The notes under the pieces were generated by a model. It made no database searches and was not told the DNA's origin. It saw only the letters and a list, made by a program, of their open reading frames with translations. This document shows positions 33,001 to 42,373 of a stretch of DNA of 60,000 nt, in pieces. Within the stretch, counting starts at the first letter, position 1. Every line of letters begins with the position of its first letter. The position numbers and the translations under genes are program-made. This DNA comes from Mesostigma viride (taxonomy: Eukaryota; Streptophyta; Mesostigmatophyceae; Mesostigmatales; Mesostigmataceae), in assembly GCA_009746045.1 (NCBI GenBank), contig RPFO01000213.1, forward strand, positions 730,564-790,563, read 5' to 3'.

Positions 33001-33774
33001 TGGCGACTGGACAAGTCCGACCCTGGCCTTTTGATGATTAGGCGCTATTCCTGCTACTGTCCGCCCTGTTTGGCTGGGCGGTTTGAGGGATGTCTAAGCG
33101 AGTGGTCGTTTATCATCGAGTTCAATGATGCAGGAAGCTCGATGAAAACTGTCCGTTTGCTGCCACCGAGCCAGCCCAACCCTCCGGTTCGCATGGTGAC
33201 GCGGGGGGAGCAGCTGAAGGACAAGCGGGAGGCGATGGGCCGGCAGATGAGACTCCACGACTATGTGGCAGTTCCATCGGACAAGGACACGGATCACGAT
33301 CCCATCCACCCGTTCTGGTTGGCTGAGGTTGTAAGCGAAGCCGGGCCGATCGTGTTAGACGAGAACTTCGAGAGGTGGGTCGAGGGCCGGAACGGACGGG
33401 AGAAGGAGCTGTTCCTCGCCGGGAATGGCATTCTTCCCGTTCGGATTTGGAAGCGGGATAAGCATGACCCCCTGCATTTCACGCTCAACGTTGAGGATTG
33501 GCCACCGTCACGCCAGCCCGAGCTTGTGAATTGCTATCTCTGCGTCGCTCCGGCTCTCCGGCTAGAAGCACGCGTGCGCAGCGACGGAATGTGTGCCGAC
33601 ATCAGGATGAGCAAGGAGCTCGACAAGTGGCTTACTGCGCTGGTGATCAAGGATGAAGCCCCGGAGGGGCCGGCACCGACTTATAAACAAGAAATTGGGG
33701 TCTCACTGCGGGTAGACGACGCCCTAGTTTCGGCTCGTTTTATATCTTTAGAGTGGGGCTTCAGTAGGGTGTAA
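30034..33774 (+). CDS. Transposase-like protein of unclassified DDE-type family (about 1,053 aa, three exons)
   Basis: The model joins 30034-31599, 31773-32531 and 32938-33774, both introns GT-AG and phase 0. Exon 1 ends in a Cys/His-rich region (FCKYAPDC, CACEKH, NCKCGAECAGCSKY) typical of DNA binding. Exon 2 carries HGDWAENYE, CSDNCAVQFKSRY and EQHGKGEVDG, spaced as acidic catalytic motifs of a DDE-like nuclease; proteins with a similar D-x-x-EN / SD..QFK / HGKG..DG series occur as repeats in other eukaryote genomes. Exon 3 includes a barrel-like PFWLAEVV stretch. The start is the first ATG in the frame and could be extended by an unseen 5' exon. Palindromes centred on CTGCAG cluster upstream and in the introns. 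The superfamily is not identified; a host gene derived from a transposase is the alternative. Confidence 0.6.
32691..32866. repeat. Three CTGCAG-palindrome repeats in intron 2
   Basis: GGGGTCTCTCTGCAGCTATA followed by CCCTG lies at 32691, 32770 and 32844; the first two share a further GTGTCGAATTT. Unit spacing is 74-79 bp. Single related copies lie at 31657 (intron 1), 32605 (intron 2) and, degenerate, 33697 (exon 3). Confidence 0.85.
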
Positions 33775-33975
33775 AAAGGTGCCCGCATATATACAATATA
33801 TTTTTCGAGATCTTTCTGTGGGCAAGTTTAAGGGTACTTGATAATTTTTTGCGGCCTTCAATTAACAGTTATTTTTTACTGCATTATAATTTTATGCTGT
33901 ATATTTAAATAATGATAAGGATTTCGATATTTTTTTGCACAATCTATTCGACATTTGTTTCTGCAAATGTCGAGA

Positions 33976-34196
33976 ATTTATTGCTCCACCCCCACAAAAA
34001 AAATCGTTCCGGAACAAAGTTCGAAGAGAATAGCAATGACAGGATTCGAACCCGGGTCCACATTGATGTTCGGAGTGAGGTAGGCCAGCCACCATTTTCC
34101 GCACTCAAATCTGGCTCGGGTCCGATCCCTTGCAGTGCTCTTCGCTTCGAACAGCTCCGGAACAAGTTTTTTGTGGGGTTGGAGTGCTCAATAAAT
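33976..34196. mobile_element. MITE-like element with tRNA-like centre
   Basis: Imperfect inverted ends of about 55 bp: left ATTTATTGCTCCACCCCCAC, GTTCCGGAAC, GTTCGAAG; right carries the inverse of each. Between them the minus strand reads GGGTTCGAATCC, a perfect B-box/T-arm motif, but no complete tRNA cloverleaf. It may be a foldback element that captured tRNA sequence. Confidence 0.55.
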
Positions 34197-34427
34197 ACTT
34201 ATTTGCCGGGCGCAGTTGTCATTCCGCCTAGTACAATTGCGTCACTAGTACAATTTTTGTCTGGGTACGGTACGAACCAATAACGCAATATTTAGTATCT
34301 AATCGCCGCTGCTCTTGCTGAATTTTAACCGGAAGCTGAAAAAGGTGTCCGGTGAAGCGAATAGTAGTGACTGGTGGTCGTGCCCTTCCATTAGCTCCTT
34401 ATCGACAAATTTTGGGTTCTACCTGCA

Positions 34428-34959
34428 GTGATAACCCTTGCGCGTCTGGCTGTCGGGGTCACCAATTTCCTGTCGATTGCAAGCAGCCAAGCTTGCCGAA
34501 ATTTAACACTGTCACAAATGGAGCAGAGCGATATTTTCGGTTCTCAGCATACCTATGTGATGGTCGACAAAAATGAGCACGCTGCAAACATCAGAATTGA
34601 TGTAGAGTTGCTCGGACCTTCTGCACAGTGGGGTGCAGGTGTCATTGCGTTCGGCAATGACATGATCGATCTGGTGCCACCCGATTCAGATTTGAACCCT
34701 GCTTACCAATGCGTGCCTGACAATCAGGCGAGAGTGGTGGTGGAGAGCACGGAAATTCCGGGCTCTCCCAATGTATCAATGATGCGCCTGAGGGCTGCAT
34801 GAGGCCCAGCAGGAGTTCCTGGCTGCTGCGGAGAACGGCGGGGCCAAGTGGAACACCAAAATGTATACAGGCGAGCCTCCCAACTACAGGGGAGACCTGT
34901 ACCAGGCAGTGTACTCCTTCGGCGATTTTGACATCGACGGATGGGGCACCTTTTTCTAG
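34428..34959 (+). pseudogene. Two-part protein fragment of unknown family, frameshifted
   Basis: One frame (to the stop at 34802) reads HTYVMVDKNEHAANIRIDV and GAGVIAFGNDMIDLVPPDSD. A second frame from 34801 reads QQEFLAAAENGGAKWNTK and GDLYQAVYSFGDFDIDGWG before a stop at about 34959. Both are protein-like and abut, so a frameshift or unseen intron separates them. A hydrophobic-leaning start (ITLARLAVGVTNFLSIAS) could be a signal or internal segment. Not recognised. Confidence 0.4.
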
Positions 34960-35650
34960 GCGCAATGCCTAAGTTGTCAAATACTCGACAATGTCGACTT
35001 TATGTGCACATATTTATATTCATTGAGAATGATAAAATTACGGACATGTGCACATTTATATACTGATTCAATAAAAAATTTTGGCAATTTTGTTCCCGGC
35101 ATTGATAATCAAAAGCTGCTAGCAGGCCAAGGACTTCAAAAGTGGCAATAGATCGATGTAGGTCGTCGCTAAACTTGTCTAGTCGTCATATTTCGGTCGC
35201 AAAATTCGTGCGTGGCCTGCAGGCATCGGACAAAGTGCACGCAAAAGCAGGAGTCGGTTGAGTTCGAAGCACGGCAGACAAAAAATTTCGGCGCAAAGTC
35301 CGTCCGGCGAAAAATTCGCTCGGCTGCCAAATTTTTGGCAAGAATTTCGGCGCAATGTCCGGTTTTCGGACGATTGAAATTAGCGTTTTTTTCTTGCAAA
35401 AATCTACCCCATTCCGCGTGGGACCACCCGGATATGCCCATCCATCATGGCATGCATCACGTTCACACGTGCAGCTGCGGTGCGAGTGCACAGGGCAACC
35501 ATGGGACAGCATGAGGGGTGCTCTCACTCTGCTATTGGGCATGCTGAGCACTATCTCTTCAAACACGTCTAGCAATTCTGCGAAACGACCAGCATGGTCG
35601 GCATGACATGAAGAGCCTTGCCCAGTGCTCTTGCATGGCTGTTTTGTTGG
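34960..35650. other. No gene recognised
   Basis: AT-rich then GC-mixed sequence with internal repeats of TTTCGGCGCAA-type phrases (35285-35360). No credible frame. Confidence 0.5.
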
Positions 35651-35657
35651 TTGCGAG

Positions 35658-36056
35658 TCACTCAGCTGCTGCACTTTCTCCTGCAGCTGCAGCACCTGCT
35701 GACAAAGCACCTGCAAATGTGGTAACTCGGGCGGCGGTGGCACCAGCGGCTGGCACACTGGTGCCAGCGCTTGCTGCTGCGGCAGCGGCAGCAATGGCAT
35801 TGGCGGCAGAGGCGGCGGCGGCCGCAGCGGTGGCGGCGGCGGCGGAAGCGGCTGGCGGCTGGATGCCAGCTCCTGGTTGCGCAGAAGCGCATCGTGCGCA
35901 GCATGCAGCGATGCACTTGGCCTCCAATGCCTGAACTTCTGCTTTGTGTGCACGTTGCATGGCCTCCATGGCCTCCTGGCTCTTGAGGACCTGCTCCGCC
36001 AACAAGGCCTTGAGGTCAGCCATCGAAACACCACCTCCCTTTCCGGAGCGGGCCAA
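35658..36056 (-). CDS. Hypothetical Ala-rich ORF (132 codons)
   Basis: It starts MARSGKGGGVSMADLKALLAE, followed by a helical segment with KSQEAMEAMQRAHKAEVQAL, a Cys cluster (CCARC) and a long Ala run. The start looks protein-like; the Ala run is a GCN repeat with a Pro/Gln alternative frame. It abuts the 5' boundary of the plus-strand copia fragment. It may be a short coiled-coil gag-like piece; uncertain. Confidence 0.3.
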   Translation of the reverse strand: MARSGKGGGVSMADLKALLAEQVLKSQEAMEAMQRAHKAEVQALEAKCIAACCARCASAQPGAGIQPPAASAAAATAAAAAASAANAIAAAAAAASAGTSVPAAGATAARVTTFAGALSAGAAAAGESAAAE

Positions 36057-36123
36057 GGCCCCACAGGCAGGTTCCTTTGGAGCGGACTAGGCTCACAAGA
36101 GCAAGGCTAAACAAGCCTCAGGT

Positions 36124-37062
36124 TTGGCCATGGTCTCTGCTGTGTGCTCCGATTATAGCCAGGAATCCTGCATCCTAGCTGTGGACACTCAGGCACAGGT
36201 CAGTGTGATCAGTGCACAAGCCATTCCTGGTCTGCAACTTGCACCCTCACCATGGACACAGGTGCAAGATTTTTCAGGCAAAACAACCTTAGATGTGTTG
36301 GGTCAAGTAATGATCCCCATACTTGGCATCCACCAGACACCTTTCCAGGTAGTGGAAGGGTACATGGGCAATGCTTTGTTGGGAGAACCCTTTATCTCTT
36401 ACCCAGGTGTCACCATCACTGCTAGCCAGCTGCGTGTGACTGGGGTAGGAGCCATTCCCTTGGATCACTACAAAATTCCATTGTCCCAACTGGTTCATGG
36501 ATTAGATGCCTATCTATATCAAGGCCATTAACATCAAATATGGGCCAGGTGAAATCCCTGACCTGGAGAAAAAGGTGCACAATCAAAGGCCACACCCGCA
36601 GTCCTTTGGGGTTGGAAAGTGGGACTTAGCCATGCACTCTCCTCACAACTATGATGCTCTAATCCAACAATGCAAAACACAAAAAGGGTTTCAAAAATGG
36701 ATCCAAGCCATTAGGCACCAAGCCCGCGAAGAGTGGGTGCTGCCAAACCCTAAGCATCCTGACTATAAGCCACCTGTCACTCCTGTCTGGGAAATTCCAG
36801 AAGGTGCCAAAAAGTTGAGACTCAAGTTTGTGCTCAAACACAAGGCACAGCCAGTAGGCTCACCTATATATCATGCTAGGCCATGTGTGACAGAATTAAA
36901 AGGCATGTCAAAACTGTCCATTGAGGGTGAACTCTACACTCCTGGGCTGCAGCAAACATCCCTCAGGATACTGCTCTCTGTCTTCCTCCACCATCTCAAT
37001 GCCGGCCAAGATTATGCCTGCAAAGCTACTGATATCAAAAGGGCTTTCCTTAGAGGGGACCC
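36124..37062 (+). pseudogene. Protease + N-terminal RT of the split copia-type element
   Basis: Homologous to the minus-strand pol at 37910-40189. Protease motif VDTQAQVSVIS and LLGEPF are present. The frame breaks at about 36513, where CTAT is duplicated, and resumes as IKAINIKYGPGEIPDL. It continues to TDIKRAFLRGDP, where the nested element is inserted (GACCC, 37058-37062). An in-frame TAG near 36090 precedes the first block. Inactive. Confidence 0.8.
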
Positions 37063-37535
37063 AGTTAGAATGCGGTGGGATATATTGCTTGAGAACACTG
37101 AAAGCTGTGAGCAATGAATTGCTTGGTTCATTAGAAAATAGGTTTACCCTTTATCAACGTTCCTCTCACCGGCTGCGCCGCCAGTGACCGTTGGGTGCAG
37201 ACCGTTGGCCCGAGGCCGCACGATGACAGGTAGCTGCCTAGTCACTGCATCGTGCGATCACAAATCAATGCACGCTGCAGTACGGTCCCTATCTAGGATA
37301 CTCTAGTACCGTCCAATGACAGGACACTACGTATACTGGGTACTGACATCTGTCACGTACCTCAGTACCCAAAGTACCTATCTAGGGAAACGTATGCGAC
37401 TCGACTAGCATCCCTATCTGCATAGCCCACGTGGTATTTATATTCACATACCAACGTGGGTTTACAAGGCTTATTCATACGTTGTATTCACAATGCCTTT
37501 GAGACTTAGTCTACAGCAAAGCATGGAGACTAACT
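37063..37535 (-). repeat. 3' LTR of the 9.4-kb copia-type element
   Basis: Identical in appearance to 45967-46439. It begins AGTTAGAATGCGG and ends GAGACTAACT, lacking the usual TG...CA. A purine/AT-rich stretch lies on its right side (minus strand AAGAAATAAATAATAAAA). Confidence 0.9.
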
Positions 37536-37909
37536 CCAGTATTGTTTTATTATTTATTTCTTAATGCAGGTCTGCACCCCCAACATTATTGTTATTGTTT
37601 TTAAGTTGATTAGGGGTACAAAAGAGACATGGCTGGTTGAGCCAGGTTGGTTACAGCTGGCTGTTCTGGCCAGGTGTTATATTGCACATTAAATAAGGTG
37701 TACACAGCTGGCTGGTTTGGCCAGGTACTGAAGCACACATTAAGTAAATGGATACAAAGCTTGTGTCCTCAAGCTGCAAATGGATACAAATCTGACCTAG
37801 CCAGCACTCACACCCCACAACGAATGTGTTGAATTTTATGGCGCCCAGCAGCTATCGCTGTGGTAAGGGGGTGTGGTGGTTGTGTACTGTGCTATGGCCA
37901 GTCATTTAT

Positions 37910-40189
37910 TCAAACACTGACTCTGATATCATAGGGGTTCATGTTCTGAAAGAGGAGCTGGTACTGTTGGCCAGCAGCATCCCGCAGCTTCGTTAGAGCG
38001 TCTGCTGGGTTGTCCTCATCATCCACATGAGTCCAGCTGGAAAAGTAGGTGGCCTCCTGTTTGAGGATCACCCAATCCAGGTCAGTGTGGACAGCAGCAG
38101 AAACAGATTTCTTGGTTAGAAAACTGATCACAGAGCTGTCAGTATAGAGATGTGAGATGACATTGCATGTGCTGCCTGCCTGGGTTTGTAGCCAGGTGAG
38201 CATGTGCTGCAGGGAACGAGCATGCAATGCAGCAGACACCACAGCACGACATTCAGCTGAGTTGCTGCTGCCAGGTTTTCTGCGGTGTAGCCTGCTGTAC
38301 CAGGAAGTGAGGGACATGTAATCTGACCTGTTGGTGAGAAAAAACAGCCCTGATTCCCGTGCCCCCATCTGATTGATTGTTCTGCTCTCCATGGAGCTGT
38401 CCATGACACATTGGATGTGGATGTCTTCCATCAGATTCAGGCCATGGAGGATGAGGGGGGGACAGTCATTGACCAACTTCCTGATGTGACTGCATTTGAT
38501 CTTGACTAGAACATCATGGGTGACCCTGCTGATGACAGCTAAGGGAGCCCCACAGATGGCTGACCACCACCCCAGTTTGCCCTGAACAGTGGCACACATA
38601 TGTAAGGGGAGGTAGTTGTCCTGCAGCAGATCTAGACAATCTTGGATATATTCTGCAGGAGGGGAGAGAGAGCAGACCCACTGATCTGGCTGCCTATGCA
38701 GCTGCAACATGATGCCACAGAACTGGATGGGGGTTGTGCTCAATTCCACCTGTTTGCCAATCTCATATGATTCCTGGACCTGCTGAATAAAGGTTTCCAC
38801 CTCAGCTCTAGGCCCACAAATGAGTTGGTCATCTCCATGCCACACAAAGAACAGCAGTCCAGAGGGGGTGGGTACAACAAAAAAGCATGGGTCCAGGTCA
38901 TCATACGTGGCCTTGAGCTTTTTGAATACTTCCTCTGCTGAGTCTCTGAAAATTTTTGGGGCACTGACAAGCCCTTCCACCCCAATGTTGATGATAAGGT
39001 GGGGCTCATCAATATAAGGTTTCCACACAGCTGGGGTGTCTACCACGTACACCTTCCCTTTCCACACAGATTCAGCCTTTTCTGGGTCCCCCCTGAGGAA
39101 GGCCCTTTTAATATCAGTGGCTTTGCAGACATAGTCTTGGCCTGCATTGAGGTTGTGGAGGAAGAGGGAGAGCATGATCCTGAGTGAGGTTTGTTGCAGC
39201 CCAGGTGTGTATGTTTCCCCTTTTGGCAGTGTGGAGGTCCCCTTTAATTCTGTGACACATGGTCTGGCATGGAAGATTGGGGAGCCCACTTTTTGTGGTT
39301 TTTGTTTGAGAACAAATTTTAATCTGAGCTTTTTGGCTCCCTCTGGCACGTCCCATGAAGGGGTGACAGGCGGTTTGTATTGAGGGTTTTTGGGGTTGGG
39401 CAGGACCCATTCCTGCCTGGCTTGGTGGACAATGGCCATCAGCCACTTGGTAAACCCTTTTTGTGTTTTGCATTCTTGTATGACGTGGGAGATTTGGTGG
39501 GGTGAGTGCATGGCTATGTCCCACTTACCCAGCCCAAAGGCTGAGGGATGGAGGAACTGGCTGTGCACTAACTTGTCCAGATCAGGGATCTCCCCTGGTG
39601 CATACTGAGTGTTGACTGCCTTGATGACAGCATCCATACCAGGGACAATACTGGAGAGAGGGATTTTAAAGTGGTCCAGAGGAACTGCACCCACCCCTGT
39701 GACACTGAGCTCATTAGCTGAGATAAGCACCCCAGGATAGGATACAAAAGGTTCCCCCAACAAGGTGTTACCAGAGTACCCCTCCACCACCTGGAAGGGT
39801 GTCTGAATACCAAGTATAGGGAGCATCACTTGTCCCACTACATCCAGTGAGCTTTGGCCTGAGAAATCCTGCACCCGTGCCCAAAATGAAGGTGCAATCT
39901 CAAGACCAGGGATGGCTTGTGCACTGATCACACTGACCTGTGCCTGAGTGTCTATTGCCAGGGTCCAGGGGTCCTGACTAGTGCACACAGCTGAGACTTT
40001 TGCCAACCCTGCGGCCACAGCAGCTTGTTGCTTATGTGACCTGTGTAATGCTTGCAAGGCGACTGCCAATCTTGACCTCAGAGCGGGAGGGTTGGCAGAC
40101 AATTTGGTGCCTTGGGGCTGAGCTAATGCTTCCAACCCAGCTACCTCGTGCCTGGTTAAGCAATCCCCAGGTTGTGAAGTGGGCCTGGC
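37910..40189 (-). CDS. pol: Copia-type protease - reverse transcriptase - RNase H
   Basis: About 741-760 codons, open. In order: protease-like block with AIDTQAQVSVIS and LLGEPFVSY; linker; RT of the RVT_2 type (VGSPIFHARPCVTELKG, QQTSLRIMLSLF, TDIKRAFLRGDP, then WHGDDQLICG as catalytic box); RNase H (NSAECRAVVSA, LYTDSSVISFL, DEDNPADALTK). The catalytic box normally reads YVDD; here it is HGDD, also in the diverged plus-strand copy. The frame is open back across the end of the upstream gag-integrase ORF (stop at 40191), in a different register, so expression by ribosomal frameshift near 40195-40230 is plausible. It makes the element cDNA in the particle. Confidence 0.9.
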   Translation of the reverse strand, partial: ARPTSQPGDCLTRHEVAGLEALAQPQGTKLSANPPALRSRLAVALQALHRSHKQQAAVAAGLAKVSAVCTSQDPWTLAIDTQAQVSVISAQAIPGLEIAPSFWARVQDFSGQSSLDVVGQVMLPILGIQTPFQVVEGYSGNTLLGEPFVSYPGVLISANELSVTGVGAVPLDHFKIPLSSIVPGMDAVIKAVNTQYAPGEIPDLDKLVHSQFLHPSAFGLGKWDIAMHSPHQISHVIQECKTQKGFTKWLMAIVHQARQEWVLPNPKNPQYKPPVTPSWDVPEGAKKLRLKFVLKQKPQKVGSPIFHARPCVTELKGTSTLPKGETYTPGLQQTSLRIMLSLFLHNLNAGQDYVCKATDIKRAFLRGDPEKAESVWKGKVYVVDTPAVWKPYIDEPHLIINIGVEGLVSAPKIFRDSAEEVFKKLKATYDDLDPCFFVVPTPSGLLFFVWHGDDQLICGPRAEVETFIQQVQESYEIGKQVELSTTPIQFCGIMLQLHRQPDQWVCSLSPPAEYIQDCLDLLQDNYLPLHMCATVQGKLGWWSAICGAPLAVISRVTHDVLVKIKCSHIRKLVNDCPPLILHGLNLMEDIHIQCVMDSSMESRTINQMGARESGLFFLTNRSDYMSLTSWYSRLHRRKPGSSNSAECRAVVSAALHARSLQHMLTWLQTQAGSTCNVISHLYTDSSVISFLTKKSVSAAVHTDLDWVILKQEATYFSSWTHVDDEDNPADALTKLRDAAGQQYQLLFQNMNPYDIRVSV

Positions 40190-40190
40190 T

Positions 40191-41741
40191 TCACTGAGGG
40201 TGGAAGTTCACAGAGGGTGCTGTGGTGCTGTCAACAGCAGTAATTGGTGGCTCAGAGCTACTGCTGGGCATGCTGGAGTTGCCAGATAGAAGTAGTGAGT
40301 CCATGCTTAAAGACTCTTCCCCAGGCACGTCTGCCATGGGAGAATAATACTTCTTAATTCTATGACAGCTCACCCTGTGACGCTTCCCATTGATATTGTG
40401 CTTGACCTCCACGGTCTTGCTGTTTTTGGTAAATCCACGGATGGTAACTGGACCTAGCCAAGTTCCAACCTTACCAAAGCTGTTTTCCTTGTAATAGAGA
40501 ACTTGATCACCTTTTTGGAATACTGGCCTGGAATGGGTTTTATCTTTTTCTGCCAGTTTTGCTGAGGTTTGTGCACGTGCAGTGTTGTACAGTGCTATCA
40601 CCTCTGGGGGATATACACCTGCCTGCAGGCCTGCTGGGATTACTTCACCCCACGTGGCATGCAAGACAGGTCTCATGTTTAGGGTTGTGCACATTTCATG
40701 ACACCAGAGTGCCCTGTCACAATAGACCCCTGAAGTAGCATCCTTGGAAGGATTTTTGGCTAGTAGGGTTTTGACAGATCTGATGGTTCTTTCAATGACC
40801 CCCTGACCCTCATGATCTTCCAGCCCAGCAATCTCTATTGCTTCACACCCTTCCAGGTCAGTCAGACAAGAAAATTGTTGATCAAGCAAAATTCTGTCAA
40901 CTGGGTAGAATCTGGGTAAAGCAATCATGAGTGCAACACGTAGCTGCCCTGCAGACATGCCAGGTAGGGGTTCCATTACTGTGAACCTGGACCATGAGTC
41001 TTTTAGGATCAGGTAGGGTTGGACATCTTTGTTGATGTGCATCACATCCCCCACTATCATGCCCCTATTGGTGGAAGGAGTTGCAGTATGCCATTTTTGA
41101 GGTTTGGGGCTATTGAACTGACATTCTTGACAGTGTTGTCTAGCCAGTTTTACTGCATTCCTGAGTTGTTTTCCCATGCTACTACCCCCCAGCCGTCTGG
41201 CCAGTTCCTCAGCCACTGTTTCATGACCCATGGCTAGGTGCAGCTGATGAGCAAGCTCCTTGATATCTATGGAGTTGTCAACAGTAGGGGTTAGTGCTTT
41301 TATGTAAGGTTCCAGAACAGGGTGTTGGGAGGACAGTAAGGTTGCTGCCTCAAAATCAATTATGCCCTGGTTGCCATCCCCAATGGTAATGAGATCATCA
41401 TCCTCAGAGTACATAAGGTGAGTGAACTCACATTGATTTGGGTAGCGAGGCCTGTTGCAACGGCTGCCTGGAGGCCCCAGGGGATGACGTGCGTGCCAGC
41501 AGCCCGGGCAGAGATCCACCCCGTTGGCCAGGGAGTCGTTGTTGGGGCAGTTGTGCCGTGCGTGCCCTCGTTGGAAGCACCTCAGGCACCTTATGGACCC
41601 CCAGGGTTGCCAGGCTGGTTGTTGTTGTTGTGTTGTTGTTGTTGTTTCCCTGCTGGGACCGGTTCTGGCCCTGCTGGGACCTGTTGTTGTTGTTGTTTTG
41701 GCCCTGTTGGGACCTGTTGTTATTGTTGCCCTGCTGGGACC

Positions 41742-41772
<31 letters not shown>

Positions 41773-42369
41773 GGGGTTGCCATGCAGGGGCACACGGTGC
41801 CACGTGTTGCCACGCCCCTGAGAGCCACTGCCCCCTTGGTGGGAGGACTTGTGGGTCTTGGGTGCCCCCCCTGGCTGGCCTGCCCCTTGCGTTTGTGGCC
41901 TTGGACACCCTGGACCTTGGGGTCCTGGGCCTGGTTGTTGCCAGTACCCAGGGGGTCCACTGCCTCCTCGATATAGAGCATGGCAGCTCTGAAGTTGTCC
42001 CAGAGGGACTTGAGGCCTGTAAGCAGGGTAGCCAGGACAGAAGGTTGCAAATTAGCTTTTGTTAGCCAGGTGTGGATGAGATACCTTGGTTGGAGCTTGA
42101 GAAGCTCAAGGTCTTTCTCAATCATTACCCTGTATGTTTTTGCATCCCCAGAGAGGTTATTCTTGTTCACCTTATATGCAGCAAGCCAGTTGAAACGTTC
42201 TACTGCTTCCATGTGGTTATTGGTAAGCACTAGCTGTTTCAGATCAGTGATAAAGGTAGGCCACTGTTCAATGGCTGCTTCAGGTGTCAGGGTACGTTCC
42301 TGATAGGTTTGAATCAATGCTCTGATTGCAGGAGATGATTGATGGAATGTGGAGGAGGCCCTGAGAGCC
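40191..42369 (-). CDS. Gag C-terminus with zinc knuckle and copia-type integrase
   Basis: Downstream of the TTAA insertion the frame gives a gag matrix-like helical region, an Asn/Thr-rich repeat (GTT-type microsatellite, 41620-41780), a CCHC knuckle CLRCFQRGHARHNC, then integrase: HQLHLAMGH with HCQEC (HHCC zinc site), GDVMHINKD and ILLDQQF as first and second Asp, GVIERTIRSVK as Glu, and a C-terminal barrel KGDQVLYYKENSFGKVG. Protease is absent between knuckle and integrase; only about 60 residues separate them. It ends at 40191, overlapping the open frame of pol. Confidence 0.85.
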
Positions 42370-42373
42370 TTAA

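Noticed and set aside
34030-34110. Functional tRNA gene
   Set aside because: The T arm is perfect but acceptor and D arms do not form a cloverleaf, and the sequence lies within inverted repeats.
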